From: CAYQQU01 sp964419545 | Lineage (GTDB): Bacteria; Bacteroidota; Bacteroidia; Chitinophagales; Saprospiraceae | Assembly: GCA_964419545.1 (NCBI GenBank) | Contig: CAYQQU010000083.1 | Span: forward strand, 1-21,732 | DNA length: 21,732 bases | Reading direction: 5' to 3' | Shown here: piece by piece, positions 1 through 8,383 of the stretch | Numbering within the stretch: position 1 is the stretch's first letter | How the letters are laid out: each line of letters starts with the position of its first letter | Translations under genes and position numbers: made by a program | Notes under the pieces: model-generated | Told to the model about the DNA's origin: nothing | The model's database searches: none | The model's input: the letters and a program-made list of their open reading frames with translations, nothing else

Positions 1-95
1 GACCGGGGCTTATTCACGCTTTGGTGGTAGGGGCGCAGACATTCCTTTGAGTTGGGGGCAATTTAAATTAAACCTTTGAAAATTTGAAGGGTCTA

Positions 96-259
96 AGAGC
101 TTGTTTGGAGGTAGTGCTTTTGAAGCGAAAAACTCAGATTTTGGGTTCTCCCGAAGGGATTTTTCCGGCTCATAGCAGCGCTACGGGTCGGAAAAATGCC
201 ACAGGGAGGTTCCAAAAGCTGGGTTTTGCAGCCAAAATGACTACCTCCAAACAAGCTCT
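96..259. repeat. 164-bp palindromic MITE-like element (complete copy)
   Basis: Perfect 20-bp terminal inverted repeats are visible: AGAGCTTGTTTGGAGGTAGT at 96-115 and its reverse complement at 240-259. The similarity continues inward as an imperfect palindrome over almost the whole length, centred on an AGCGCT near 180, so the element could fold into one long hairpin on either strand. The first 46 bp recur identically at 21687-21732. All three visible ends are preceded by CT plus one variable base (CTA, CTG on the complementary strand, CTC), giving a CTNAG context. No protein that could mobilise it is encoded inside. Short reading frames through it on both strands follow from the palindrome and are not called. 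It fits a miniature inverted-repeat transposable element or a large REP-like repeat; which of these is not decidable here. Confidence 0.85.
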
Positions 260-292
260 CAGTCCGAAAAAAAACGTATATTGAATATTGGT

Positions 293-310
293 GTTTGTCA
301 ATCGACAAAC
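293..310. promoter_or_regulatory. 7-bp inverted repeat upstream of the CHAT operon
   Basis: GTTTGTC at 293-299 and GACAAAC at 304-310 form a perfect inverted repeat with a 4-base spacer, about 165 bp upstream of the CHAT start codon. It could be an operator half-site pair or a small hairpin. The rest of 260-475 contains one more weak hairpin (CTGCCC at 383-388, GGGCAG at 395-400) and no convincing gene. No clear Bacteroidota TTTG/TAnnTTTG promoter pair was found. Confidence 0.3.
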
Positions 311-475
311 CTGTTCGCGTCAACGCATTAAGACGCTGCACTTTCGGCAAATTCTACTCTCAACAAAAATAATCCCACTGACCTGCCCCCTTTAGGGCAG
401 CCGGTAAACGAAAGCAAGCCGGAAAGGCAGCGCTGACGGCAAGCGCGATCAACGAACACTCAACCCCTCAACGCC

Positions 476-2245
476 ATGGATCTATTATTCTTGGCTTATG
501 CCAACAGCCGGGAAGCTCCGTTGCCCACTCTCCGGGAAGAGGAGGAGAAAGTCTACGAGCTCTTGTCCCGCCGGGCAGCGCAACGCCATTTCGTCTTACA
601 CCGCGACGCTCATACCGATCTTGGAAAAATAGCCGAATACCTCATTCGCTTTCGTGAGGATCTGACTTTCTTTTCATTCAGCGGCCATGCCGGCCGTGAT
701 CAGCTTTTGCTCGACGACCGTGAGGCGCGCTCTGCCGGCATTGCCGAGCTGTTGGGCCAGTGTCCGCGCCTCCAGTTGGTGCTGCTCAACGGCTGCTCTA
801 CCGCCGGGCAGGTGCGCCGGCTGCTGCAGCTGCCGAATTGCCCCGCCGTCATTGCCACCAGTGCGCCGGTAGCGGATTTTGCGGCTACCCATTTTTCGAT
901 AAGTTTTACGCAGGCTTTCGCCGAACAGGGCGCCACCATCGATGAAGCTTTCACCGCCGGCCTCGCCGCCGCCCGGACGGCGAGCGCGTCCGTGCCATCC
1001 GATACTCCGCGCGGGGTGGCGCTCCCCGATAGCGGGCCTGCGCCGCTCTGGGGCGTCTACACGGCCCGGGGTTACGAAAGCCGGTTGGATTGGCGACTGC
1101 CGCTCGGCGAAGCCCGGCCCCGCAGCGCCGACCTCGCGCCCAATCATTTTCTGGTGCGCGGGCTCCTGGAGAGCCTGGCGCCCTTTGACGAAGACATCAA
1201 GCAACTGCGCAAAGCCCAGAATGCCGCCGCGGGCTATCCCGGAGCGAAAAAAAGCCCCGCCGATCGCCGGCGCCGCTCCGCTATCCTCAAAAGCCTGCCT
1301 TTCCCCATCAGCGTACACCTGCAGAAGTTGCTGGCCAAACGACGGGCCAGCATGGAAGGGCACGACTTCTACGATGAATTCGGCCCCAAGCGCCTGCAAC
1401 AGCTCCTGCATACGTACGATACGGTGATCGAACTGCCGGCCTTCGTCTTGTTGTCACAGCTCTGGGATGCGCTGGCGGACGAAAAAGAACTGCGGATCGA
1501 CGAGATCGAACGGCAGGTGATCCACGATTATTTTCACGCGTCCTTTGAAGACCGGTTGCGCCGAGTTTTCTTTCCCCTGATGCGCACGGGCCTGCGGCTG
1601 CTGGAAAACCACGGCATTACCCCCTTTGTGCCCGAACTCGCCAACCTGCCCCTCGCCGACGATACTTCCTTTTACGACGCCTGCCAGGCCGTCGCCCTCC
1701 TTCGCACTCGCCTGGCGGAGGGCCGGATCGACGACTGGGCCGAAGCCTGCATCACCGCCGAAGAAAAACTGACCGGGGTGTTGGGCCAATTCGGGTTCCT
1801 CGCCCGCTACGCCCTCGTGTCGGTGCGCAATATCGACGTGCTGCGCAACCGCCACATCCGCACCCCCAACTACCTGCATCGCCTGGTGCGCCTGGTGCAG
1901 CACTTCTCGGAAGACCCCACCGAAGAGGTGGAGCTGCTGGAAGACTTCCTCGACAACGCCTCGGTGCTGCTGATGAAAAAGGAACCGCTGACGGGCCAGA
2001 ATCGGTTTCTCAACCTCACGCCCTTCATCATCGACGAAAACGCCTACGTCGAGCGCGCCGAAGACCACAAACTGTACTATCTTCACCGTTGCGAACCCGG
2101 GCGGCAGGCCTATTGCTTCCGGCATATCTACAAACCCGACGACCGCCTGCTGTGGGTGGAAAAAGGAGGGTACCTGGAAGAATTAAATCATCAGTTCGAC
2201 GTTTTTCTACAATTATTAGCTGACCAAGCGGTCCGAACCTTATGA
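476..2245 (+). CDS. CHAT-domain putative cysteine protease
   Basis: A 589-residue protein whose N-terminal ~165 residues form a CHAT (caspase HetF associated with TPRs) peptidase domain. The two catalytic motifs are present: FSFSGHAG with histidine 71, and LLNGCSTAG with cysteine 107. They are followed by the family's VIATSAPVAD segment and a helix with FTQAFAEQGATIDEAF. CHAT domains are caspase-clan proteases that cut partner proteins when a sensor activates them. Residues ~200-589 are a mostly helical region I do not recognise; it probably holds docking or substrate-selection surfaces. There is no signal peptide or membrane segment, so the protein should be cytoplasmic. The stop codon overlaps the start of the downstream STAND ATPase gene (ATGA), which implies translational coupling and a shared function. 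The start at 476 is the only good ATG ahead of the CHAT fold. The CHAT assignment is strong; protease activity and target are inferred. Confidence 0.88.
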   Translation: MDLLFLAYANSREAPLPTLREEEEKVYELLSRRAAQRHFVLHRDAHTDLGKIAEYLIRFREDLTFFSFSGHAGRDQLLLDDREARSAGIAELLGQCPRLQLVLLNGCSTAGQVRRLLQLPNCPAVIATSAPVADFAATHFSISFTQAFAEQGATIDEAFTAGLAAARTASASVPSDTPRGVALPDSGPAPLWGVYTARGYESRLDWRLPLGEARPRSADLAPNHFLVRGLLESLAPFDEDIKQLRKAQNAAAGYPGAKKSPADRRRRSAILKSLPFPISVHLQKLLAKRRASMEGHDFYDEFGPKRLQQLLHTYDTVIELPAFVLLSQLWDALADEKELRIDEIERQVIHDYFHASFEDRLRRVFFPLMRTGLRLLENHGITPFVPELANLPLADDTSFYDACQAVALLRTRLAEGRIDDWAEACITAEEKLTGVLGQFGFLARYALVSVRNIDVLRNRHIRTPNYLHRLVRLVQHFSEDPTEEVELLEDFLDNASVLLMKKEPLTGQNRFLNLTPFIIDENAYVERAEDHKLYYLHRCEPGRQAYCFRHIYKPDDRLLWVEKGGYLEELNHQFDVFLQLLADQAVRTL

Positions 2246-4374
2246 GGAGCCCCTTCAAATTCCTGGATGCTTATACCGTCGCCGATAAAGCGGTCTTTTT
2301 CGGGCGCGACGCGGAAAAGGAGGCCCTCTACGACCTGGTTTTCCGCACCCCCCTCATCCTGGTGTACGGCCTCTCGGGCACCGGCAAAACGAGCCTGATC
2401 CAGTGCGGGCTGGCCGGTAATTTCGACGGACCGGAATGGTTCCCCTTTTACGTCCGGCGCCAGAACGATATCAATATTTCATTGCGCCATGCATTGCGCG
2501 CCGAATTGGAAGACCCGCCGCCCAATGCCGGGCTCCCCGAGCTGGTGGGCGAGCTTTTCGCCGAATACCTCAGTCCGGTCTACCTCATCTTCGACCAGTT
2601 CGAAGAACTGTTCATCCTGGGCAGCCCGGAGGAACAGCAACAGTTTGCCGAAGATATTCGTCAGCTCCTGGCCGCCGAACTGAACTGCAAGGTGATCCTC
2701 GTAGTGCGCGAAGAATACCTGGGGCGGCTCTATCCGCTGGAGAAGGCCATTCCTTTCCTTTTCGACTACCGCCTGCGCGTGGAACCCATGAACAACAACC
2801 GGGTAAGCGAGGTGATCCGCTCTTCCTTCCGGCAATTCCACATTCAGCTGGAACTCCCGGCAGAGGACCGCATCCAGGAAATTATCGATAATATCAGCGG
2901 CGGCCGGTCGGGGATCCCGCTGCCGTATCTGCAAATCTACCTCGACCACCTCTGGCGCGCCGGGCAGCGACAGGAAGAGAAAAACGGCGCAGACCATCCG
3001 CCGATATACCTTTCGTCGACAGACATTCAGGGCCTCGGCCGCATCGAAGGCGTACTGGAAAAATTCCTGCGCCAGCAACGGGAAGAGCTGCAGGCGGAAC
3101 TGGAAGGTCGATACGCCGGCCTGCCGGAAGACGCCGTGACGCGCATCATCGATGCTTTTGTGACGGCCGAAGGCACCAAACGGCCGGTCCGCTTCCGGCG
3201 AGAGGCCGACACCCGGCTCATCCGCCTGGAGCCCGACGTGCGTCAGCTGCTGCCGTCATTGAACCGCGGAGCGCTTACCGATTGCCTGGAAGCGCTGGAG
3301 CAACGCCGTCTGCTGCGCTTTATGGACGATACCATCGAGCTGGCCCACGACAGCCTGGCCACCCTCATCGACGAACAGCGCACCGATGCGCAGCGCCGCC
3401 TCAACGAAGTGAAAAACCGCGTCGCCGCCAACTACCGGGAATGGCAGCGCACCGGCGAATTTCTCACGCGCCGCCAGCTGCTCAGCCTCGAACCGTACCT
3501 GCCCAAAGTGCAGCTCGATGACCACCTCCGACGGTTTATCACCGACAGCTACGCCCACGTGGAGGCCGTGGAAGCAGCGGAGCGGGAGCGCGAATTGTCG
3601 GAGCGCGAACTCGAGCGGGAACGGGAGCTGCGCGGCACAGCCGAGAAAAGCGCCCGCATGGCCCGCCGCCGCCTCCGCCTGGTGGCCCTCTTCGCTATCC
3701 TGGCGCTGGCCCTCGCCCTGGTGGCCGGCTGGCAAAGTAACGAGATCCGGGACGCCAATGAGGTCGCTCAAGCCAACCTGCTCCAGGCCAATAAAAGCAA
3801 AAGAGAAGCCGATTCCCTGCGGCAGGTCGCCATCGACTCCGCCCAGGTCGCCCAGGCCCAGCGCGATACCGCCGAGTACCAGCGCACGCTGGCCGAAGAA
3901 CAAAGGAAGATCGCCCAGGCCCAGCGGGATAGCGTCCGCCGCGCCCAGCTTCGGTACTTATTGTCTCAGGCTGAACTGAAATCGGCGAAAAATGACTTCG
4001 AATCCGCCATCACCGACTACCAAAGCGCGATGAAGCTGGTTGCGGATGATTCGGTGAAACTGCAAATCCAACGATCCCTTGCACGCTGCTACGCCGAACG
4101 GGAGGAATTGGCCTTCCGGGAAAATAAAGAAAAAGGACTTGCCCTGCAGGCCGCCGGAGAATGCCTCGCCGCCCTCCGCTATCTGGAAAAAGCGAAGGCC
4201 TCAGAAGAAAACATCAAAGAAGCTGAGGCTGCGCTCCGGGAAACCGGGCGGAATCTGCAGGCTACCGGCGACAACCAGGCTGCCCTCTTTTACCTGGAAA
4301 AAGCACAATCCTTGCAAAATGACAGGGAAGCGGTGGCGGCCGCCCTGACCGGCTGCCGGCGCCAATTGGAATAA
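2242..4374 (+). CDS. Membrane-anchored nSTAND1-type ATPase with coiled coil and TPR-like tail
   Basis: A 710-residue STAND-class P-loop NTPase. Walker A is GLSGTGKTS (lysine 49). Walker B is LIFDQFEELF (aspartate 118), the signature of the novel-STAND-1 group. A sensor-like VILVVREEYLGRL follows at ~151-163. Residues ~200-400 look like the helical/winged-helix part, ending in an ELAHDSLA motif. A single hydrophobic segment at ~480-498 follows a MARRRLRL basic stretch, so by the positive-inside rule the ATPase is cytoplasmic and the tail periplasmic. Residues ~500-570 are an Ala/Gln/Arg-rich coiled coil; 575-710 hold TPR-like helices, including two near-identical units with ALRYLEKAKA and ALFYLEKAQS. 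STAND proteins act as ligand-triggered oligomerising switches. The gene overlaps the CHAT gene by 4 bp and precedes the WG-repeat gene by 18 bp. Many relatives end in WD40 repeats; here that place is taken by TPR-like helices. Confidence 0.86.
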   Translation: MRSPFKFLDAYTVADKAVFFGRDAEKEALYDLVFRTPLILVYGLSGTGKTSLIQCGLAGNFDGPEWFPFYVRRQNDINISLRHALRAELEDPPPNAGLPELVGELFAEYLSPVYLIFDQFEELFILGSPEEQQQFAEDIRQLLAAELNCKVILVVREEYLGRLYPLEKAIPFLFDYRLRVEPMNNNRVSEVIRSSFRQFHIQLELPAEDRIQEIIDNISGGRSGIPLPYLQIYLDHLWRAGQRQEEKNGADHPPIYLSSTDIQGLGRIEGVLEKFLRQQREELQAELEGRYAGLPEDAVTRIIDAFVTAEGTKRPVRFRREADTRLIRLEPDVRQLLPSLNRGALTDCLEALEQRRLLRFMDDTIELAHDSLATLIDEQRTDAQRRLNEVKNRVAANYREWQRTGEFLTRRQLLSLEPYLPKVQLDDHLRRFITDSYAHVEAVEAAERERELSERELERERELRGTAEKSARMARRRLRLVALFAILALALALVAGWQSNEIRDANEVAQANLLQANKSKREADSLRQVAIDSAQVAQAQRDTAEYQRTLAEEQRKIAQAQRDSVRRAQLRYLLSQAELKSAKNDFESAITDYQSAMKLVADDSVKLQIQRSLARCYAEREELAFRENKEKGLALQAAGECLAALRYLEKAKASEENIKEAEAALRETGRNLQATGDNQAALFYLEKAQSLQNDREAVAAALTGCRRQLE

Positions 4375-4392
4375 ACCGGAAAACGCTCCGCT

Positions 4393-7300
4393 ATGACGCT
4401 GATCAGAATTGTACTCCTTGCTGCCTTCGGGCTTTGCACCGCCGCGGCGATGGCGCAAAACCCCTGTTCTTCAGCTGCCGACAATACCTGCTCCCGGGCG
4501 TGCAACGGGGCGCCGGAAGAAAATATGGCCGATTGCCTGTGCGACTGCCTGGTGGAAAAAAGCACCGAACTGGCGACGGCCGAGTGTTACGAGGAAGCCC
4601 TGGAAAAACTGCGCGCCGTCGCCAAGCTTTGCCCGGAAAAGGATGCTTATGCGCGCATCGAAAAGATTTATGAGTCTTACCGCCTCTGGGTATACCGGGA
4701 TGGAAAGTTCGCCCTGACGACCTCGCTGGGCAAGGTGCTGACCCCGTTCCAGTTCGAAAATCCCAAATCTTTTCGCCAGGGGATGGGGCAGGCGGAAATG
4801 AACGGCCGCACCTATCTCGTAGGCCCCGAAGGCAATATTTTGGGCCCGAAAACGGGTTTCGATTGGTTCTTTCCTTTTGTGGAAGACACGTACTTCGGGC
4901 AACTGGATACCACCTTCTGTCTGCTGAAAAAGAAGGGAGCGGCGATCCCTTTACTACTGGAAAGCAATCCGGGCGCTCCCGTCGGTTCGGTGCGCCGGTT
5001 CTGCGACTATTGCCCGGATGGCGATCTGCCGTTGCGTTTGCTGGACTTGGGCGCCGACTGCGGGTACCAAAAGATGGCTTTCCTTCCCTCGGGCGCCCTG
5101 ATGGCCGCCAAAGACGGATACTGGGGCGTCGTCGATACGACGGGCGCCGTCCTGCACCCTTTCCGGTACAACCAGATCATACCGGTTTCCGGGAATCCCT
5201 CGCGCGCCGTCGTCGCATATAAGCGCAAATGGGGGCTGATCGACTCGCGCCGGGGCCGGGTACTTACGCCTCCCCGGTACGATGACCGAATGATTTTTGT
5301 AGACAGCCTGGCCGAGGTGCGTAAAGGCGGACGGTACGGCCTGCTGGATGTGGCGGGCAAAGAAGTGATACCGACGGCCTATACATCCATCCGCCGACTG
5401 GCGGCCGCGAATGGCGCACAGGCTCAAAAAGATTCGCCAACCCCTTATTTCCTGGTGAAATCGGCCGATAACCTACTGGGGGTATTTGACCGGCGGGGCC
5501 GGGAGGTGATCCCGCCTCGTTACGAAGCGGTAAGCTGGCTGAGTGAGGAAGTAGCGGCGCCTGCTAAAGAGGATCGGGCATATTCGCCCCGGGGGATTTT
5601 TTTCGTGCGGCTATATGGCAGTTGGGGCGTCATCGACCAGCAAGGGCAGGAGGTCATTCCGCCTGATAATGAAGAAATCCGGGTCTTCCAGCCGGGAAGG
5701 TTGTTCCGGGTCAAAAGAAACGGACGCTGGGGCCTCGTCGATTGGCAAGGAAAAACAGTGCTCCCCTGCCGGTACGCTGCCATCGGCGAGGTGGAAAAAG
5801 GCCTGGCCACCGTCATCCTTCCGGAAAGAACAATAGGCCTGATCGATACCTCGGGAAGCATTCGCATCCCCCCGGCCTATCGCCGGATCGAACCCCTGAA
5901 CAGCCGTTACGCAGCGATCCTCGTAGGCAGCAAGTACAGCTTCTACGACCTGGAAACCGGAAAAGAAGTGGTGGCGCCCCGCTTTGAATCCATCCGGCTG
6001 TTGTCGGACAAGCCGCGATTATTGTTCATAATAGAACAGGACGGAAAGCAAGGCGTAATCAATGGCAACGGGAAAAAAGTTATCGATCCGGATTATGCAG
6101 AAATAAAAACCTTCTTCGGTCAAACCACTCGTTTCTGGGCCCGTCAAGAAAACCGCTGGGGATGCCTGGACGGCAGAGAGAAAACCATCATCGATTTCCA
6201 GTACGAATTCCTCGATCAGGGTGTGTATTATTTCAAGGAAAACCAATATCCGGCTCATTATCTGCAGGTCCGCAAAGACGGCAAATGGGGCGTTTTAGAC
6301 GCAACCGGCGCGGAAATTATCGCTCCCCGCTTCGACCGGCTGGAACAAGTGAGAGATACCCTCGGCGGCGACACCCTGACCCTTTTCGGCGGGTTTCAAA
6401 ACGGCAGGTGGGGGGTGTTGGATGCCGCCGGCAACCCGGTGCTGCCGTTTGAATACGATGATATCGGCAATCCGGAAAAGGGCGTGTTCACCGTCGAGCA
6501 GGGACGAAAAAAAGGACTCGTCGATTGGCGGGGCAATGTGCTGGCGCCGCCGGTTTATACCAGCTTCAAAGTGCTGGAGGAAGGCGCTGCGATCGCCGAG
6601 AAAAGGGGGCAGTTTTTCTGGCTGACCGCCGACGGTCATCCGGCGATCACCCTGCTTCCCCTTTACGATGAACTGAGGCGCATGAGCGCCGACCGTTTCT
6701 GGCTGCGTGATCCCAATCGCCCGGGCCTGGTGGACGCCGCCGGCCGGCGGTTGCAGGCGCTCGACTTTGAGGAGGCGAGAGTGGTGAGCGCCTCGCGGGC
6801 GTGGCTCCGGATCGACCGTCGCTGGGGGCTCTTCGACGAGGAAGGCCGTGAATTACTACCACCGCGCTACGATCAAGTCGGCGATTTTCGGGATAACCTG
6901 GCGTGGGTAATGGCCGACGGCAAATGGGGCGTTGTCGATGCATCCGGCCGGGAGCGATTTCCGCCGCAGCTCATTCTGAATGAACGGCGTGATTTTAGTG
7001 CGGATAAAGCCTGGGTGCGGTCCGGTTCCAACTGGCAGGCTATCGCGGCCAACGGTCAGGTGCTGTTCTCGATTGTTTGTGACCGGGTAATGGACTTCCA
7101 CCGGGAAGCGGCCTGGGTGCGGCAGGGAGAGAAATGGGGCCTCATCAACGCTAAGGGCCTTTGGCTGGCTGAACCGGAATTCGAAACCGTCCTCCCGTTC
7201 CATTCCGGCGTCGCCTGGGGCCGGCAGGCCGGCCGGTGGCGACTGGTGAATGTCAATGCAGATCGACTCGGCGCCGGCGACTACGCCGAGGTGCAGGATT

Positions 7301-8340
7301 TTAGCGAAGGATTGGCCTGGGTGAAAAAAACATCCGGCGATAAATGGGGGTTGATCGACACCAGCGGGCAGGTCGTCCTGCCGCCGCGCTACGACGATGC
7401 GACCGCTTTCATCGACGGGCAGGCGATGGTGAAGAACGGCGGCCCCTTCCTGTGGCGGGCCCTTACGACCAGCACCAAGGAGGAAGAAATCATCAATAAT
7501 GCCGGCGACACCACCGATTCCCGGCCGATCCGCCTGGGCATCGTCGATCGTACGGGGGCGGAACGCATTTATGGCGAATACGAGCGGCTGGGGTTCGCCA
7601 TCGACGGCGTCGCCCAGGTGCAGCAATCCGGAAAGAGTGGGATCGTCACTTTCTCCGGACAGCGTTTCGATTTCCCGGAGTTTGTCCTGATCCTGTATCA
7701 GGGCGACGGCATCGTCTGGGGGGTGAAAAACGAAAAATGGCAAATGGTCGACACCGCTAACCAGGAGCTGATCCCCGGCATGCTCTTCGAGGATTTTCTC
7801 AGCATCAACCCGGGGCTCGATCACCTGGAAAAGCCGGAAGAGCACTATTCCTTTTCCATCGAAGGGCGATCCGTCATGTACCTGCCGCGCTACCACGTCA
7901 TCAACGAACTGGACGTAGTGAAAGACGAAGCCGGCCGCGCGGGTATCGTCGACAACCGCCTGAAAAAGATGGTGACGCCCTGCATCCTGGACGGCTACCG
8001 GCGCCTCACCGACGATCTGGTATTGTTGAAACGAAATGATGAATTCGGCCTCCTGTTCACCGGCTCGGCGCCGGGTAGCTACATCCCTCCGCTGTACGAC
8101 GATATCGAGTGGCCGCGCCCGGAATCAGAGCTGGTCATCGTCCGCAGAGGCGACAAATGGGGATGGGTCGACCGCGACGGCCAGGTGGTGATCTCTCCCG
8201 AATTTGACGCTGTGCAGCCTTTCGACGAGAACGGCCGCGCCTGGGTGTACCTGGCCGGCCGGCGCTTTCAGATCAACCGGGAGGGTAGGATGGTATGGAC
8301 GGCTGATCAAAAGTTTGCAAAAAAGACGCTGCGATTCTAA
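4393..8340 (+). CDS. Exported giant WG-repeat protein
   Basis: A 1,315-residue protein beginning with a signal peptide (residues 1-21, cleavage likely after AAAMA, leaving a Gln). Next is a short cysteine-rich helical segment (~24-85, eight cysteines, including CLCDC). From ~95 to the C-terminus I count about 25-28 WG (KWG) repeats, many degenerate, of the form GKWGVVDxxGxxVIPPRYDxx. Clear examples are DGYWGVVD, NGRWGLVD, DGKWGVLD, GEKWGLIN and GDKWGWVD. A block at ~800-1010 has a distinct AWV/AWL-containing repeat (SRAWLRIDRRWG, LAWVMADGKWG, AAWVRQGEKWG), suggesting internal duplication. WG repeats are thought to form ligand-binding solenoid or propeller-like surfaces; their ligands are largely unknown. 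No T9SS sorting domain or lipobox is evident, so the periplasm is the likely location. It is the last gene of the CHAT/STAND unit and is proposed as the sensor. Confidence 0.87.
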   Translation: MTLIRIVLLAAFGLCTAAAMAQNPCSSAADNTCSRACNGAPEENMADCLCDCLVEKSTELATAECYEEALEKLRAVAKLCPEKDAYARIEKIYESYRLWVYRDGKFALTTSLGKVLTPFQFENPKSFRQGMGQAEMNGRTYLVGPEGNILGPKTGFDWFFPFVEDTYFGQLDTTFCLLKKKGAAIPLLLESNPGAPVGSVRRFCDYCPDGDLPLRLLDLGADCGYQKMAFLPSGALMAAKDGYWGVVDTTGAVLHPFRYNQIIPVSGNPSRAVVAYKRKWGLIDSRRGRVLTPPRYDDRMIFVDSLAEVRKGGRYGLLDVAGKEVIPTAYTSIRRLAAANGAQAQKDSPTPYFLVKSADNLLGVFDRRGREVIPPRYEAVSWLSEEVAAPAKEDRAYSPRGIFFVRLYGSWGVIDQQGQEVIPPDNEEIRVFQPGRLFRVKRNGRWGLVDWQGKTVLPCRYAAIGEVEKGLATVILPERTIGLIDTSGSIRIPPAYRRIEPLNSRYAAILVGSKYSFYDLETGKEVVAPRFESIRLLSDKPRLLFIIEQDGKQGVINGNGKKVIDPDYAEIKTFFGQTTRFWARQENRWGCLDGREKTIIDFQYEFLDQGVYYFKENQYPAHYLQVRKDGKWGVLDATGAEIIAPRFDRLEQVRDTLGGDTLTLFGGFQNGRWGVLDAAGNPVLPFEYDDIGNPEKGVFTVEQGRKKGLVDWRGNVLAPPVYTSFKVLEEGAAIAEKRGQFFWLTADGHPAITLLPLYDELRRMSADRFWLRDPNRPGLVDAAGRRLQALDFEEARVVSASRAWLRIDRRWGLFDEEGRELLPPRYDQVGDFRDNLAWVMADGKWGVVDASGRERFPPQLILNERRDFSADKAWVRSGSNWQAIAANGQVLFSIVCDRVMDFHREAAWVRQGEKWGLINAKGLWLAEPEFETVLPFHSGVAWGRQAGRWRLVNVNADRLGAGDYAEVQDFSEGLAWVKKTSGDKWGLIDTSGQVVLPPRYDDATAFIDGQAMVKNGGPFLWRALTTSTKEEEIINNAGDTTDSRPIRLGIVDRTGAERIYGEYERLGFAIDGVAQVQQSGKSGIVTFSGQRFDFPEFVLILYQGDGIVWGVKNEKWQMVDTANQELIPGMLFEDFLSINPGLDHLEKPEEHYSFSIEGRSVMYLPRYHVINELDVVKDEAGRAGIVDNRLKKMVTPCILDGYRRLTDDLVLLKRNDEFGLLFTGSAPGSYIPPLYDDIEWPRPESELVIVRRGDKWGWVDRDGQVVISPEFDAVQPFDENGRAWVYLAGRRFQINREGRMVWTADQKFAKKTLRF

Positions 8341-8350
8341 TAACCCGGAT
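8341..8350 (-). repeat. Solo TAACCCGGAT motif directly after the WG gene
   Basis: TAACCCGGAT abuts the WG-gene stop codon. The same 10-mer, in one orientation or the other, recurs at 11615, 13833, 16695 and 16867, and with one change at 20177. All occurrences seen are at gene ends or in intergenic DNA. It forms the ends of the ~181-bp element at 16695-16876, so this may be an isolated element end or a protein-binding site. Confidence 0.5.
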
Positions 8351-8365
8351 CAATAAAACCCCGGC

Positions 8366-8383
8366 CATTCCATGGAAGGAATG
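8366..8383. promoter_or_regulatory. Nested palindrome upstream of the exporter operon
   Basis: TTCCATGGAA at 8368-8377 is a perfect 10-bp palindrome. It lies inside a second pair, CATTCC (8366-8371) and GGAATG (8378-8383). It sits 70-85 bp upstream of the exporter start codon and abuts the next inverted repeat. It could be an operator or part of a hairpin ending the WG transcript; there is no T-tract after it, so I favour an operator. Confidence 0.35.

Noticed and set aside
84..350. Small open frames on both strands across the palindromic repeat at 96-259
   Set aside because: They arise because the element is nearly palindromic; the peptides have no recognisable features.
6856..7896. A 346-residue open frame antisense to the WG-repeat gene
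   Set aside because: It mirrors the WG repeats, lacks a start context or known family, and conflicts with a well-supported gene.
4393..8340. CRISPR-like or tandem DNA repeat explanation for the periodic WG gene
   Set aside because: The periodicity is at protein level with degenerate codons; there are no identical DNA repeats with unique spacers.
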